Assembly: GCA_963662175.1 (NCBI GenBank)
Contig: OY759215.1
Location: 22,867,079-22,931,078 of the forward strand
Length of the DNA stretch: 64,000 bases
DNA from: Aradus depressus
Lineage: Eukaryota > Arthropoda > Insecta > Hemiptera > Aradidae
Direction: 5' to 3'
Shown in pieces: positions 1 through 12,265 of the stretch. A program made the position numbers and the translations under genes. Positions within the stretch are counted from its first letter, which is position 1. Every line of letters begins with the position of its first letter. The notes beneath the pieces were generated by a model, which saw nothing but the letters and a program-made list of their open reading frames with translations, did no database searches and was not told where the DNA came from.

Positions 1-69
1 ATTTGTTCGAAAAAATGTTAGACAAGATCAATAAAATTCCTAAAACTTTCCCCCTCTCCTCTCCTTATT

Positions 70-420
70 TCCTTTCAGTGAAAAGAGTACGAATTACATA
101 TGAGATTTCATAGAAAACTGGTCTCCCTCACTCGCTCTCCCCTTTGGTTCTGTAGGAAGAAAACATTTATCTCGCACTCATGTCTCTCACTGTCCTATCT
201 CCCCCTCTTGAAAACAGTACGAATTAAAGAGGTTTTTAAGCTGGAAATACGAATTATAAGACGTTTTAAGTGATCTCGAGCATAAAAATAATACGAATTA
301 CCGAGGGGTCCGAAATGCATTGTTTTTATACCACTTATCGGGGTTTTCTCTGGGGACCGGCAAATTTGTACGAATTAGCCGGAAATACGAATAATCGGGA
401 TACGAAATATCGGGATTCCA
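70..420. repeat. cluster of TACGAATTA subrepeats
   Basis: The motif TACGAATTA (or TACGAATAA) occurs six times between 88 and 393 at irregular spacing, alternating with AAAACAG or GGAAA. The arrangement resembles the subterminal repeats of the pogo-like elements further right, but the motif is not the same. Origin unknown. Confidence 0.4.
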
Positions 421-532
421 CTGTAACACCGAGACATGGCCAATATGCATCGTACATAAGACCGAAAAATAAAATAAAAACTATTCAATTAACAGAATAA
501 GGCAAATTTGCTGGATATGAGCATCACCCTTC

Positions 533-1200
533 AAATTATCAGTCGTCGGTGAATCACCGGCAAGGTAATTCCTTGGCACGAATTAAGTTGTCGCTCTCCC
601 TCAAAAATCAAGCGACCGTTTTGGCTACAAATCAATAGTTGACTAACATAAGAGCTTCCTCATACTAAAAGTAAATACATTTTATGTCTTATGGGTAGTT
701 ATTAGAGTTTTTGAGTCGAGCCCCGGCCTTTCCTTCGGTGGCATACGCTGAAAATTAATAGTTGTTGTCCTTATGGGATTTTGAATTTACATATGCAATT
801 TCGAGTCAATATATTAATAATATAATTAGTAACGACAGTTACTGGAATTTTTGTGTTAATCGCCCCCTAATCTCTCCTTTCCTTCGATCGATTTGCCTGA
901 AAGTCAACAGGTGGCGTCCTTATGGGGTTCTGGATACAGATATAGAATTTCGAGTCGATACATTCATTATATTGGGAATAATTCTGTTCATAGACATTTT
1001 TTTTTTTTAATGTTTGAAAGACATGAAAGACAAGTAAGCATGTCTGTGAATGCGATAACTCCCTATGGGATGAGAATATCGAGACGAAATTTCATATGTG
1101 TGTGATATTCAGTCAAATCAATCAAAAAGAAGGGAGGGATTAGGGGGTGAGGAGGGATTAGGGGGGTGAGGAGGGGGGAGGATCAGACCCCAATAATTGC
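533..1200 (+). repeat. dispersed repeat family B
   Basis: It starts GTCGGTGAATCACCGGCAAG. It then carries ordered blocks also seen at 6.9, 18.5, 28.1 and 61.4 kb: CAATAGTTGACTAACATAAG, GTTATTAGAGTTTTTGAGTC, GTCCTTATGGGATTTTGAAT, GAGTCGATACATTCATTATA. The end (from about 1110) is a partial inverted copy with a G-rich tract. No protein is encoded. Class unknown; the hyphenated palindrome GGTGAATCACC at the end may be part of a terminal repeat. Confidence 0.75.
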
Positions 1201-1364
1201 CGATGTAATTAATTTATTGACATAAAATTGCATATCCGTCACCTTAATACTACAACTTCCAAATTGAACTACATACTGACATTTTTACATTCTTACAACA
1301 TATTTTCTTAAAATTGTCTACTTCTAGTACAACAAAGAAACCTGCAAAATATAACTAACTAGCA

Positions 1365-1760
1365 GTAATATCCGGCGTTGCCCGGGGAACTTTGACTTTT
1401 CTCCCAATATCTCCTATAAGGCTATTCAGTTCCTCGACAGTACATTCATGATGTTATAATTTTCAATTATTCATACGGAATAAGGTTTATAGTCCTTCAA
1501 CTGTAGTAACGCTAGCTTTGGAGCTAAAACTAATTTATTCAAAAAGATTTCTCATTAATCGTTGCAATGGTTTTCGAGTTACAAAGATTGCGTGGGTGGA
1601 TGCTGGGATGGACCAGATATTGAGGTACTAATACGCCTAAAACCTTCCACAGACGATGACGAACAAATTTTTAAAAAAAATTAATCAAATCCATCAAGCC
1701 GTTCGTGAGTTATAGCGGTACAACGCACAAACATTTTCAGCTTTATATATATGATGGTAC
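1365..1760 (+). repeat. probable RTE-type 3' end repeat
   Basis: CCGGCGTTGCCCGGGGAACT at the start and AATCCATCAAGCCGTTCGTG AGTTATAGCGG near the end resemble a very common arthropod retroelement tail. A weaker relative may be at 16740-17130. No coding part. Confidence 0.4.
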
Positions 1761-2455
1761 AATTATGCCGTGCATGCCGATTTTCGAGTTATCTAGTTGT
1801 AGTATTAAGTTGACGATTTTATTATTAGGTTTTATTACCTATATCCTCATCGTAAGAAATGTGTGTAATGAAAATTTAGGAAATGCTATTATGAATAGCT
1901 GATAAATTTATTGTATTGAAGACAATTTGCATATTCACTGAATGAAGGAGGGCGGTGGTGGAGAATGTTCAATTAGCTTTCTATTTGAAAATCATTGTAA
2001 ATTTAAAAAGCATAATTGCTACTAACGGCATTTGCATTAAAATAATTAGCAGCAATTGAATAAACAATGAACTTAGCTAACAATTAAAACAATTAATAAT
2101 AGAAATGTATAAACCAGATCCTAATCCTTTCTACTTCATTAGATTTAATTGATGTAATCTCTATCCCTCATAAATCATATTAAAACTGACGTAAAATTAA
2201 ATATTAAATTTCAATGTAGGGGAAAACGGATGTAAGGAAGAACTGGATTATAATATTATGAAAATAAGTACCTAATTATTCTTATTTTTTTTCTTGGTAT
2301 GAAACAAAGCATATCAATTGAAAATTCTCTAGATTCATTATATCGTTATGTACCATACCATCTAATGTTTAATTGGAGGAGGAAGAGCGAGATCTGTACA
2401 AAAGTGGTTGGTAATTGGCCTGTAATGGCCAAAACACATATATTGAGGGCGCCCA

Positions 2456-2950
2456 CAGTGTGAAATTTATGAGTTTTGATTTTCAAAATTCGAGGCCCCG
2501 CTCAATTTTTGATCAATTCGGATGAAACTAGATGTAAAATATTTGTGAAAGCTGGCTTTTTATCAGATAACTGCGGGTTTCACAATGAAGGTATTATACA
2601 CCAGTGGCAAAAACAGTCCATATATTGAATTTGGACCAGTTTAGCCAAAATTACAACATTAGGAGCACTTATGGCTAAAATAAATATTGAATTCGTAATC
2701 AGCGACCCAAAAACCATTTATTTAAGTAGTGAAAATCCGTTAACAAGAACTTAAAGTTAGACAAAAATATTTAAAATTTTTTAAACGTTTCGCAGGGTCT
2801 TGGCAGCTGTCAATTGGCATATAATATCTTGTTTGTGAAACCCGCAGTTATCTGATAAAAAGTCAGCTTTCACAAATATTTTGCACTTAGTTTCATTCAA
2901 ATTGATAAAAAATTGAGCGGGGAAAATCAAAACTCATAAATTTCACACTG
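2456..2950. mobile_element. foldback MITE with 145-bp terminal inverted repeats, CAGTG ends
   Basis: The left arm (2456-2600) starts CAGTGTGAAATTTATGAG and the right arm (2808-2950) is its inverted complement, ending CTCATAAATTTCACACTG. The arms match almost throughout, including GATAACTGCGGGTTTCACAA. The ~200-bp centre is AT-rich and non-coding. The flanks GGGCGCC on the left and ACGCCGTTGGCTCAG on the right look like the two halves of a SINE-S head. Confidence 0.8.
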
Positions 2951-3425
2951 TACGCCGTTGGCTCAGAGGTAGCGTGCTTGCCTTGTGAGCTCAAGATCGC
3001 GGGTTCGAAACCCGGCCGAGGGAGTTAGGTTAGGATAGTTTACGTTTTATGACTCATGCCCGGGCTTTAACTACGAGGTCATATCGCCTACAACCAGAGC
3101 GCTCGTCACTCTGGTGGACTTGGAGGGAGTTAGGTTTTTTTTATCTAGGAGGTGATAAAAACCTTGAGCACGCCGTCCTTCAGATGGGACATTAAGCGAT
3201 GGTCCCGGTTAAGAGAGGTACTCGTTAAAGATCCTCTCTTAGGCGAATAAACCTGGGTTGGCAAAAATTAGAACTCCAACGGTAGTATCGTCCCACGAGT
3301 CGAGCTTATATTCACCAGAGCCGACAAAAGAGCGCACTGTTGAAGCATTTTTTTGAGGAAACTCGGCCCTGAACCCCACGTGACCCACTGACACCCGGTT
3401 ATTATTTGTACATGATATTTACTAA
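2951..3425 (+). mobile_element. SINE-S copy with nested 91-bp SINE insertion
   Basis: The head (GGCTCAGAGGTAGCGTGC, B box GGTTCGAAACC) is followed at 3032-3122 by a reverse, 5'-truncated SINE-S tail. That tail is flanked by the 14-bp duplication GAGGGAGTTAGGTT (3018-3031 and 3123-3136). The host body then resumes with the AGGTTTTTTTTATC hairpin. The first bases of the host head appear to lie left of the foldback at 2456-2950. Confidence 0.85.
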
Positions 3426-3644
3426 GATATAGTGTAAGATGGCGTGACCAGTGGATGGCACGCTAGGATCATTCGTTACCCTCAAATCAGATATATTTGG
3501 CTCACTTCGGGATGAACAGCGTCAGAAAAAATATTTCAGTTGTATCAGATCTCACACTCAACGGACCCTTAGTGTATTATTATTTGTAATAATCACTCTG
3601 ATAACTTTATTATTTTTATTTATTAATTTCTTAAAACTTTAGTA

Positions 3645-4300
3645 TTAAGTATGAGAAAGTAATACATTTACAATCGTCCGAAAATTCGAGATGGAGCTTT
3701 CAGAGGAATTTCACGTTTCAACAACCTGAACACGTTTTGACCATTTTTGCGATGATTACTAGAACTTGGAACACTTGACTCGAAAACGATTGTAGCAATT
3801 AATTTGAAATTTGATAAGAAGATATCACATATGCTAACTTAGATTTGATCAGATGTTGGTCGAAATCGGACGAACATTGATAACGCTTTACTTCGGTGCC
3901 TAAGTACATTTTACAAGATACATCTTATATTTACGACTTAATCAAAAATATTTGCATTAGAATCTGCAAATAAAAATTGTAGAGAAAAATAACAGGCACG
4001 TTTTATATGAAATACGATTTTTCTAAGACCTGTTTACGAGATGTATGCCGAATTTCGTCCTAAAATGACTCTTGAAAACCATTTTTTTTTTAAGTTTGCT
4101 TGATTTACACGAAAACTATTACTCTTATCAAAACATCGCTACACCAAAAATGTTCCTTATTAAATTTCAAAGTGTCAATATTCCCTTGATTAGACATAGG
4201 ATAAAATACCCAAAGAATGTACAATAAATTTCCGCAAGAAAAATTTCGAAGTAGTGTTTAAATTGTAATGCATAGCAACGAATTTTAAAATATGTTAATA
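3645..4300 (+). repeat. dispersed repeat family C
   Basis: Ordered blocks: GAACACGTTTTGACCATTTT, CTCGAAAACGATTGTAGCAA, TAACTTAGATTTGATCAGAT, AATTTCGTCCTAAAATGACT, GATTTACACGAAAACTATTA. Relatives occur at 10.5, 12.7, 13.9, 15.7, 30.8, 34.9 and 57.8 kb, so this is an abundant non-coding family. Confidence 0.7.
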
Positions 4301-4393
4301 GGATAAGTCTGTGGCAGTAACAGGGTCATAGAGAAATGGGATGACACTTCTGCGGCAGTGGAAAGACTCTCAGTGACCTTTTTCTTTTTTTTT

Positions 4394-4415
4394 GGGGGGG
4401 GGGGGGGGGGGGGGG
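4394..4415. repeat. 22-base G tract
   Basis: Uninterrupted G run following a T run. The flank to about 4580 is unusually GC-rich (GGGGGGCCCCGTTCCTC, GGACCGCTGGCGG) and unassigned. Confidence 0.95.
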
Positions 4416-4679
4416 TGCTCCTGATCCCTTGAGGGGAGTCGGTCACATCACCATATTGAGTTGGGGAACGGGTAACCGGCTCGATGGCTACGGTTGAGGG
4501 GGGCCCCGTTCCTCACCAAGGGCACCAAATATTTCCCAGTTCCGGGACCGCTAGAGGCAGGGGACCGCTGGCGGTCTTTCCTCTGCAGCAGAAGTGACTT
4601 ATTTATTCTACTTATGTTTTTATTATTGACAGTTTGTAATCAAAAAGATTACAAATAAATGAAAAATAAAATGAATGTT

Positions 4680-4722
4680 AGTTAGATCATTGTGAATCAT
4701 GTCCGGTCTTTAACTGCGAGGT
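4680..4722 (-). mobile_element. SINE-S tail remnant
   Basis: TTGTGAATCATGTCCGGTCT followed by TTAACTGCGAGGTCT matches the last 40 bases of the family. Confidence 0.5.
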
Positions 4723-4864
4723 CTATTAAAAATTGAATAAAAAATTAAAACATTTTTAAACGAAAATAAAACATTTTTTTTATTTAACAAAAATTATGAT
4801 TTTTGATCAAAATTATAAATTTGTTTAAAGCTAAAAAAAATTTAAATTTTGCAAAAAGGTTTTT

Positions 4865-5290
4865 ATCAAAAAGAAGTGGGTCCTCCTGCTTTGAACAAGA
4901 CCTTCACATCGGCGTTTCATGCTCCTCTCTAGATTTGTGATGTGATGGAGCAATGATCCCCACAATGGTTCTGCAAATTCCTCCTAGGTCTCTGGGCAGT
5001 CCGGATGAATGTGAATCCCAGATATATTAAACTGCAGTCATGTCGGGGAACAGGCTGGCCAGTTCATTTCTGTAATTTCTAGCTCCTCTAAAAACCGTTG
5101 TACCACCCTTGCTCCATGAGATCGATCATTATCGACGACCAGGATCGTGTTTTCCCCAATTTTCCCCCCCAGGCAAAGAAACAACGAGAGGCTTCATATG
5201 TTCCTCCCTAAACAATGTCAGCTGCGTTTTGCGACTACTCGACGATTTCTACTCAGACCATTATCGAGCCTCCACTATATACGCGAACAG
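4865..5290 (-). pseudogene. Tc1-like transposase remnant (C-terminal half)
   Basis: On the minus strand three frames together give Tc1/mariner transposase motifs. GGSIMV comes first, with a stop where Trp is expected. Next is VVDNDRSHGARVVQRFLEE, which carries the second catalytic Asp. Then come ITEMNWPACSP and the C-terminal ERSMKRRCEGLVQSRR. The third catalytic region after WPACSP is scrambled, and stops and frameshifts occur in every frame, so it cannot be active. No clear terminal inverted repeats were found around it. Confidence 0.8.
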
Positions 5291-5570
5291 ATTCGGACTG
5301 TAATGAAATTTTAAATCAAGTGAAAACATATAATTTCTGTATTCTAATATACTGCTCACAAATTGAAGTGGACCACTTGCAACATTGCTGTAAATTTATT
5401 CTTATTTATTTGAAAGCCATGTAATATTTGTTCTTTATATATTTACGATTCTTTAAAAAACGTTAACCAGTAATTAAAAATAGTAATTTCAAAAGGGATA
5501 AAGCCGGAAATTATTTCTGCAAACATTACGGGATTGTTTCCCAAAGAGTAATAAATATATAAATAAAAAG

Positions 5571-5871
5571 AGGGCGCCGGTAGCTCAGTGGTATGCGTGC
5601 TTGCCTTCTGATCTCAAGAGCGTGGGTTCGAAACCCAACCGACGTCCTTAGTTTATTTTATCTGGGAGGTAAAATAAACGTAAGCACGTTAAGCGATGGT
5701 CCCAAGCCTGCACAATGTCAGGTACTCGTTAAAGAACCCTGTCCTAGGTGAATAAAAATTTAGGGTAGGCAAAATTTAGGACTCCCACAGTGGAGTCGGG
5801 CTCATGTCCACCAGAGAGAGCGCTCTGGTAGTAGGCGATATGACCTGGCATGAGTCATAAAACCTAACCTA
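5571..5871 (+). mobile_element. SINE-S copy
   Basis: It has a complete head (GGCGCCGGTAGCTCAGTGGT and B box GGTTCGAAACC) and body, with an 18-bp internal deletion at CACG/TTAAGCG and a short deletion near the end. It ends in two CCTAA units. AAATAAAAA-type sequence flanks both ends. Confidence 0.9.
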
Positions 5872-6371
5872 CAAATAAATAAAAAATTACATGGCTTTCA
5901 AATTAAGAAAAAAAAATTAACATAAATATTGTAAATGGTTTAATTCAATTTGCGAGCCGTACATAATACAAAAATTATATCTCTGTTGTTTGGGCAAAAG
6001 GCTTAATTCAGAATAAGTCTTGTGATACGAAGGATTTAGTGCATTTGAATATTTTTACCAAATGTAACTGATTGTTGGAATATTTTACTTAATACGTTAT
6101 AGAAATAATATTTCAAGTAAAGTTCAGCAGACATTTTTCAAACCTTCAGAAATTCCACTCCTAAAATTCAGTTTTGCTGACTTAAGCCCTTTTGTCCAAA
6201 CACCCGATATATGTAAGAGAAACGATATGTAAGAGGAGTTAACTCATGTTTTTACTATTGACTACTATAATAACAGCCGATTTAATGCATGTATTGGATA
6301 CGTCATTTTATATAAGGATTGTGAAATCCCTGAGTAACGACACCAACTTATTTTCAGCTAAATTGACCGAA

Positions 6372-6462
6372 TTGGAGAGTAGAAACATAATTGATCATAA
6401 ATAGGAGAGTAGAAACATAGTTGATCATAAATAGGAGAGTAGAAACATAGTTGATCATTAAT
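6372..6462. repeat. 30-bp minisatellite, 3 copies
   Basis: The unit GGAGAGTAGAAACATAGTTG ATCATAAATA occurs three times with two or three differences. Non-coding. Confidence 0.9.
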
Positions 6463-6874
6463 AATTCGAGATGAGAAAAGAACACTGCCGGTGATTCACC
6501 GATAAATTTTTTATATAGTTACTAATTTTGTCAGTTGAGAACTTTTTCATGACACTCACCATGATAGTACTTATAAAAACTTTCAAAGTAACGTTAGTGG
6601 GAAAACGTTTTAATTGAACACAAGTTCTATTACAATGGTGCATTCCATCTTTCTCAATTTGCAAGAGCATTTTTAGTTTTTCACTTGACATGCAATAATA
6701 ATTTTTGAGATAATTGGATTTAAAGGTCAAAACATTCCCTACTTTTTTACATACGTTAATTTGATTTTTGTGAAAACAGTTGTTATTTCTATTGAAAATA
6801 TTGTCCATTACAAAAAATAGTTCTTATGAAGTTTCCAGCTGAAAATTAATTTAAAAAATTTGATGTAGTACCAA

Positions 6875-7255
6875 AAATGTGTACTTCCTCAGTACGAATC
6901 AATCAATTCGGTTTTCAAACTCCTCCCAAAGCCAATCGATATTTGACTTTATAGTGTCTTCTGAATCCTTACACTAAATGTTGTGCCTATACATTAATTC
7001 CAACGGCAGTTGTTAGAGTTTTTGTGTTAAGTCTCCTCCTTAAACCTCCCTTCCTTTTACCTGATCTGGATGAAAATCAATAGATGTTGTCTTTAGAGAG
7101 TTCTGGATACACATATATAATTTTGTCGATGTATTCATTTTATAGGGAGTCATCGTGTTCACAGACACCCTGATAGATCCATTTTTTTTTTTTCACGGGG
7201 AAATACATTGCCGGTGATTCACCAACGGCTTTTTAAAATTAATCTACAGGTGTCG
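6875..7255 (+). repeat. dispersed repeat family B
   Basis: Blocks in order: GTACTTCCTCAGTACGAATC, CAGTTGTTAGAGTTTTTGTG, AAAATCAATAGATGTTGTCT, TCGTGTTCACAGACACC. It ends with an inverted ACATTGCCGGTGATTCACCA. Confidence 0.75.
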
Positions 7256-7789
7256 TCCTTAGACATTTTGGATACACTTATAAAAGTTATTGCAGATGTA
7301 TTTATTATTTCAGGTGATATCGTGTTCACAGACACACAAAAATATACATTCAGAAAATAGCATGAGTGGCAGCACCTCATCAAAACAACTAGGAGGAATA
7401 AATAACATCATTTAGGATGGCAATAACAATAACAATATTTTGGGGAAATGTTGAGTCTACTTCACAAATGAAAGAAGTGAGGAGCCCTCCCATCTAGTGG
7501 CGGGCAACTGAACTAAGAGTTCGCCCAATACACTACAGAGTACACTACAAAACATTATGTATTTAGTTTTATGACAATAAATTTCGTATATTAGAATATT
7601 GAAGGATATTATTAAAATTTTATGAACTTTCATATTGGTATGTAAATAAATGTTGGAGTAAAAACATTGGTATAAATGTATAATGAAGGTGTCCATGGGT
7701 GTAGTGTTCAAGTCTATTAGCAAACATACATGTGGTGGGCATTGTGTTCAGTCGAAGTGTTTTGGTCAGAAATCAACGTAGTAATTATT

Positions 7790-8145
7790 TTCAAATTTGA
7801 GAAAGGGATGGGGGGGGGGGGGGGGGGAGAGAGAGTCTTAACACAAATGAGGCTTAATAATTGTCAATGTAATCAATGTATCAATATGACTTATTATATT
7901 TAAATTCAAAATCTCATATGGACGACTCCTATTAAATTTCAGTTAAGTCCGCCAAAAGGAGGGGGATCAGTTCAAAAATCAAAAATTATTTCTGAAGTAA
8001 TGAAAGTATCGACACAAAATTTAGTATGAGGAAGTTCCTATGTAAGTCAACTATTGTCAATCAGCCCAAACGGTAGATTGGTTTTGAACGAATCTTTTGA
8101 ATAATTCGTGCTGGGAAAATACACTACCATTCATCTACAACTTTT
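7790..8145 (-). repeat. dispersed repeat family B with 18-G tract
   Basis: The G run at 7810-7827 is followed by AACACAAATGAGGCTTAATA, then GTATGAGGAAGTTCCTATGT and a degraded end near ACACTACCATTCATC. Confidence 0.7.
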
Positions 8146-8149
8146 TTTT

Positions 8150-9230
8150 TTTTTTTTTTGTTTTTTCGCAATTTACAATCTCAGAACCGAGCTTATGTCT
8201 TGCTGTTGATATATAGAACTACCAAAATTTAACATGTCTAGTTTTTATATTTTTCGCACAATTCATAAAAATAAAGATATATACTTAGGTACTGACCAAA
8301 AGAAATGAAATCTTTCCTGATTTCAGCAGTGCCCATGAAATATCTCCCTTTTATAGCTAATTATTAGCTCGGGTCATTTTTAAATCAAATAAATAAAATA
8401 ATAATAAATAAATAAAATACATTTATTTTTGAGTTACCAGTAACAGCGCTGATCAGAAGGCAGAGGACAAACTAGACAACTTTCATGGGATTATTACCTG
8501 AAACAGAAAAAATTAGCAATGTTGTATAAAGAAACAATTATCAAATTTGAAACAAAAAATCTCATTTTTAGTTCATCACCTATTAGCGAATTACAGCGAA
8601 GGTACAATCGACCCCCCCCAAAAAAAATGGATTGAGAAAAATTTTAAGTTTGTGCAAATCAATTAGGAAACAAAGTTTTTTTTGCGCCTGTCCGTTTGAA
8701 TGTCACAGTGAAGACATTTTTGGCTGACTTCCCAATGAAATGTCTGTATGACACTCAGAATGTATGTATAGTCCAGTAACTTTCAAGTAAAAAAATTCGA
8801 ATAATCCAATTTGAGCCATTCAACTGCAAATATCGAAAAACTCGAAAAAAAAATCAGTTTTTTTTTAAAACATCGTCAATATCTTCAGTTAGAATAGTAG
8901 TACAAAATACCAACCAATTTCACCTTAAAGGACCTTTCATGCTCTTTAATTGTGTTTATTTCATTTTTGTCAGAATCGCATTCCTCCCGACCTACATTAG
9001 ATAATTTAAATTTTTTTTTCGTAAATTTTGAAAATTCACCTTTGATGAATGTTGTGCCATTTACCCAACCTCCTCGGCTTGAAAAAGATTCATTCGTCCC
9101 AGAATCTACTTTTGTAATGTTTTTCTTGCAATTTAAAATAAGGGGCGCGATAGCTCCACACTGTTTGGTTCTACTCATACTTCAAATTTGACAAAATAAT
9201 CCTTAGTTGGAAATTTCATTTGTAATGGAC
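8150..9230. other. no gene seen; one unassigned minus ORF
   Basis: AT-rich sequence with T and A tracts. A minus-strand frame at 9178-8885 reads MSRTKQCGAIAPLILN and then a Lys/Ser-rich stretch for 97 codons. It has no recognisable family and is probably a chance or transposon-derived frame. Confidence 0.3.
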
Positions 9231-9700
9231 AATAGTTTACTTCCTCAGCATACGAAGTATAGAGGAAGTTATGTAATCTGTAGAAAATTCGATGCTGAGT
9301 TTTCAACGGAATTTCATGTTTTCCGACCTCCTGTTTTCAAAAATTAAAAAAAAAAAATGTCTGTCTGTGAAAACACGCTAAATCCCGATAAAAGAAATAT
9401 AACGTCACAAAATTTTATATGTCCAGAACCCTCTGAGCACGATACCTATTGATTTGCATCTGAATCGGCCAAAGGGAACAAGGGAATAGGGGGGAGGATT
9501 AACACAAAAACTCTTATAACTGCCGATGTAATAAATATATCAGCACTAAATTTAGTATGAGGAATCAAAAGCCACTAAGTGAGTCAAATATTGAGTCTTA
9601 GCCCAAACGGTCAATTGACTTCATAGGGAGAGCGAAAACGTAATTGATTAATCGATGCTGGGGAAGTACATAGCTGGTGAATCAAAGACGACTTTCTTTA
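9230..9700 (-). repeat. dispersed repeat family B, longest left part
   Basis: Begins TTACTTCCTCAGCATACGAA, continues TTAACACAAAAACTCTTATA and ends GGGGAAGTACATAGCTGGTG AATC. It includes a longer leading segment (CACGCTAAATCCCGATAAAA) not seen in most copies. Confidence 0.7.
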
Positions 9701-10144
9701 TCATCGATACTTTGGGTGAGCCAATAACATCATCTACTCATGGGGGTACAATGATTCAGTGGGAAATATCGAAAAATCCCTTAGTGAGAACTTCTTCGTG
9801 AGAGCAATGTCCATTTCATCTTTCAAATTTTCTGCATCAATAGTTTTTGTGATACAGTGATAAGTGAGAGATCACTTAATTTTCTAAAAATAAGCTTTGG
9901 TTTATCTCTTTAATATTCAGAATGCATTTGAACATTAACTATTCAGAAGAAAAACATCGGTTGGAAGAGTTTGATACAATGTTTTTGGTATAATACGTAA
10001 CAGATCTGACCGCACGGCATAGGGCTTCTTGGTTGTTATGTCTGTGTAATGACAATTATATCTTACAATACTCTGAACTTCCTTTTTATATGTATTTGAT
10101 TTATGACCAGAAAAAATTAGGCTAACATAAGTTAGGATCTTCAC

Positions 10145-10395
10145 TTCTTGGGTAGGGGTCTTTAAAGAGTACCTAACATCGTACAGGCTCGGGACCGTCG
10201 CTTAACATTCCATCAGAAGAACGACGATCCGAAGAATTACCTCCCAGATAAGATAAACTAAGGGCCTCATCGGCCGGGTCTCGAACCTTTATTTAGGTGA
10301 ATAAACCTAAATAGGAAAAGTTTAGGAAGGAGCGCTCTGGTAGAAGTTGATATGACCTCATAGTTAAAGCCCGGGCATGTATCACAATAACGAAC
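10145..10395 (-). mobile_element. SINE-S copy, rearranged
   Basis: Reverse-strand blocks (ATCGTACAGGCTCGGGACCG, TACCTCCCAGATAAGATAAA, GGCCGGGTCTCGAACC) are followed by forward-strand blocks (GAGCGCTCTGGTAG, AGTTAAAGCCCGGGCATG). This is a mosaic of two copies or an inversion. Confidence 0.75.
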
Positions 10396-10489
10396 TTTAT
10401 TTTAAAATCCTTTTTAATAACGTCATGCGTTGCAATTTAGACATTGCTTAGAACTATTCCCTACGCAAATGTATTGTTCATTCTTTGGG

Positions 10490-10760
10490 GTGCTATAAAA
10501 ATTATATCTATTTATCTGTCAGTCTTAAACTTAAGGACATTTTGATATTAGGAAATTTGATGAGAAAAAGTCAGGCCTAATTTTTCGATTGTTTTTTCGT
10601 AAATCAAGCAAACATATAAAAGAAACTGGTTTCGAAATGTCATTTTAAGATGGTTCTCGGCCTTTATCTCGTATACTTAAGGTTAGATGCGAATTTTCTT
10701 TCAACACGCAAAAATAAGAGGGAGTAATCCGGTTGAATGACGCTGCTCTAAGTGACATTA
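10490..10760 (+). repeat. family C, right part
   Basis: GGGGTGCTATAAAAATTATA, TTTTTTCGTAAATCAAGCAA and AAATGTCATTTTAAGATGGT match the right half of the family. Confidence 0.55.
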
Positions 10761-10984
10761 AGAAAGCCTTTTAACATAATTAATTTATAAATTACTAAGA
10801 GTGTTCAAGTACTTTTTTTACCATTTCATGACCAGACGTTCGTGTGAAAAGAGAGGAAAAATGGCATGCTTCTAAAACACAAAACTTTATGCATTTGCTT
10901 TTAGAAATAGCACATTTTCCTCATTTTGGGTTATCTATGTACTATAATCCAAACATTCTCGGTTTTACGAACAATAATACTTTC

Positions 10985-11105
10985 TAATACGCTCAGAGCT
11001 TGTCTTGTGGGTTCGAAACTCGGCTGAGGACCTTAGGTTTTTATCTAAAAGTTGAAACAACCTTGAGCCGTCCTTCGGATAGAACGTTAAACGATGGTCT
11101 AGCTT
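10985..11105 (+). mobile_element. SINE-S head and partial body
   Basis: GCTCAGAGCTTGTC, GTGGGTTCGAAACTCGGC and CCGTCCTTCGGATAGAACGT are recognisable. The element breaks off after ACGATGGTC. Confidence 0.75.
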
Positions 11106-11699
11106 GTGGGAAACTTAGACCCCCCTTACAACCCCCCCTTTCAAAATTTTGGGACGCCACATAGCCTATTATTCAATCGGTGAATTAACTTCTTGAAATG
11201 TATGTAATGTTGTTCCTTGTGGACTAAGGTATTTTGTATTAGTTAAAAAAAGACAGTTCTGTTTCCTCCTCACATTTTGAGTTCGTCAAGTTTTCTTTCG
11301 GACTGTCCGGGTCATTTAGCATATACAATGTAAACAGTTACTCACTGTAGTGTGTATTATTAAGCATATACAATTTAAACAGTTACTCACTGTAGTGTGG
11401 ATTATTTAATAAATTACAAGTAGAACGAAGTTCGGAAGTTTCACACAATACATATACATATCCATTATATTTCCTTATACCCTTGTAGGACAATGGTTCG
11501 AAAACTGGGTTAATTAAATATATACCCCAGGGGGGCCAAACGGGCAAACTCTGGGGGAGGTGTGAGTTGCCTCTCAACAATAAAGGGTTTAATATGTATT
11601 TTACGTACAAAAAATTCTAGAGTGTCCAAGAACGAAAACAATTTATTTAATTTAGTCTTTTATGCACAGACGTTAGGTGACCAAAGTTAGTTGAATAAA

Positions 11700-12265
11700 T
11701 AAAAACTCCGATATTTAGACAGACGTTTAACTTGGACAACTCACATCAGACTGAAACGCAGACCTCAAAAGACGATTTGGACGACTGAAATCAATCATCG
11801 GACGACGATCATATATACAACATCATACTAAAACCCATCTGGACGGTATCGAGATATGTAGATCAGTCAAAAAATCAAACACAACGCCTTCAGTGACTAT
11901 AGTCCATTATACTACGCCACATTGCCGAAATGCCATTTTACGTTTCCAATCTCACATTGCATAATGACCTCAACATCCCATTTATACCCACTGTTATCAG
12001 GACACGCTATGAATATTTTCACGACAAACTCCATCTTCACGCCAAACCACTTATTCAACAATTATCCACAAACACTCTCCCCACAAATCCACCCCGGCGC
12101 CTTAAGCAGGCATGGCAGAGGGACCTGCTCAAGGACTAGCCTGTACCTACTACTCTTCGCCACACACTTGCCACCGCTCAACATCACAATTACTAGTGAC
12201 AAATGTTATGTCGTTGAAAATGTGTAAATATATACATGAAATAAATAAACTTTTATACAAAAAAC
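11700..12265 (+). pseudogene. jockey-like LINE reverse transcriptase C-terminus and 3' UTR
   Basis: A 5'-truncated non-LTR element. The left part is frameshifted (RLTWTTHIRLKRRPQ, LKPIWTV). From 11930 one frame is clean: FYVSNLTLHNDLNIPFIPT, then DKLHLHAKPLIQQL, then NPPRRLKQAWQRDLLKD and a stop at 12137-12139. The HNDLNIPF and PPRRL-W-RDLL motifs recur in the copies at 26.1, 52.2 and 62.7 kb, so these belong to related elements. An A-rich 3' UTR follows to about 12265. Confidence 0.75.

Noticed and set aside
5572..5645. A genuine tRNA gene
   Set aside because: A and B boxes are present, but the sequence continues as the SINE-S body, does not fold into a full cloverleaf with a clear anticodon arm, and recurs about two dozen times.
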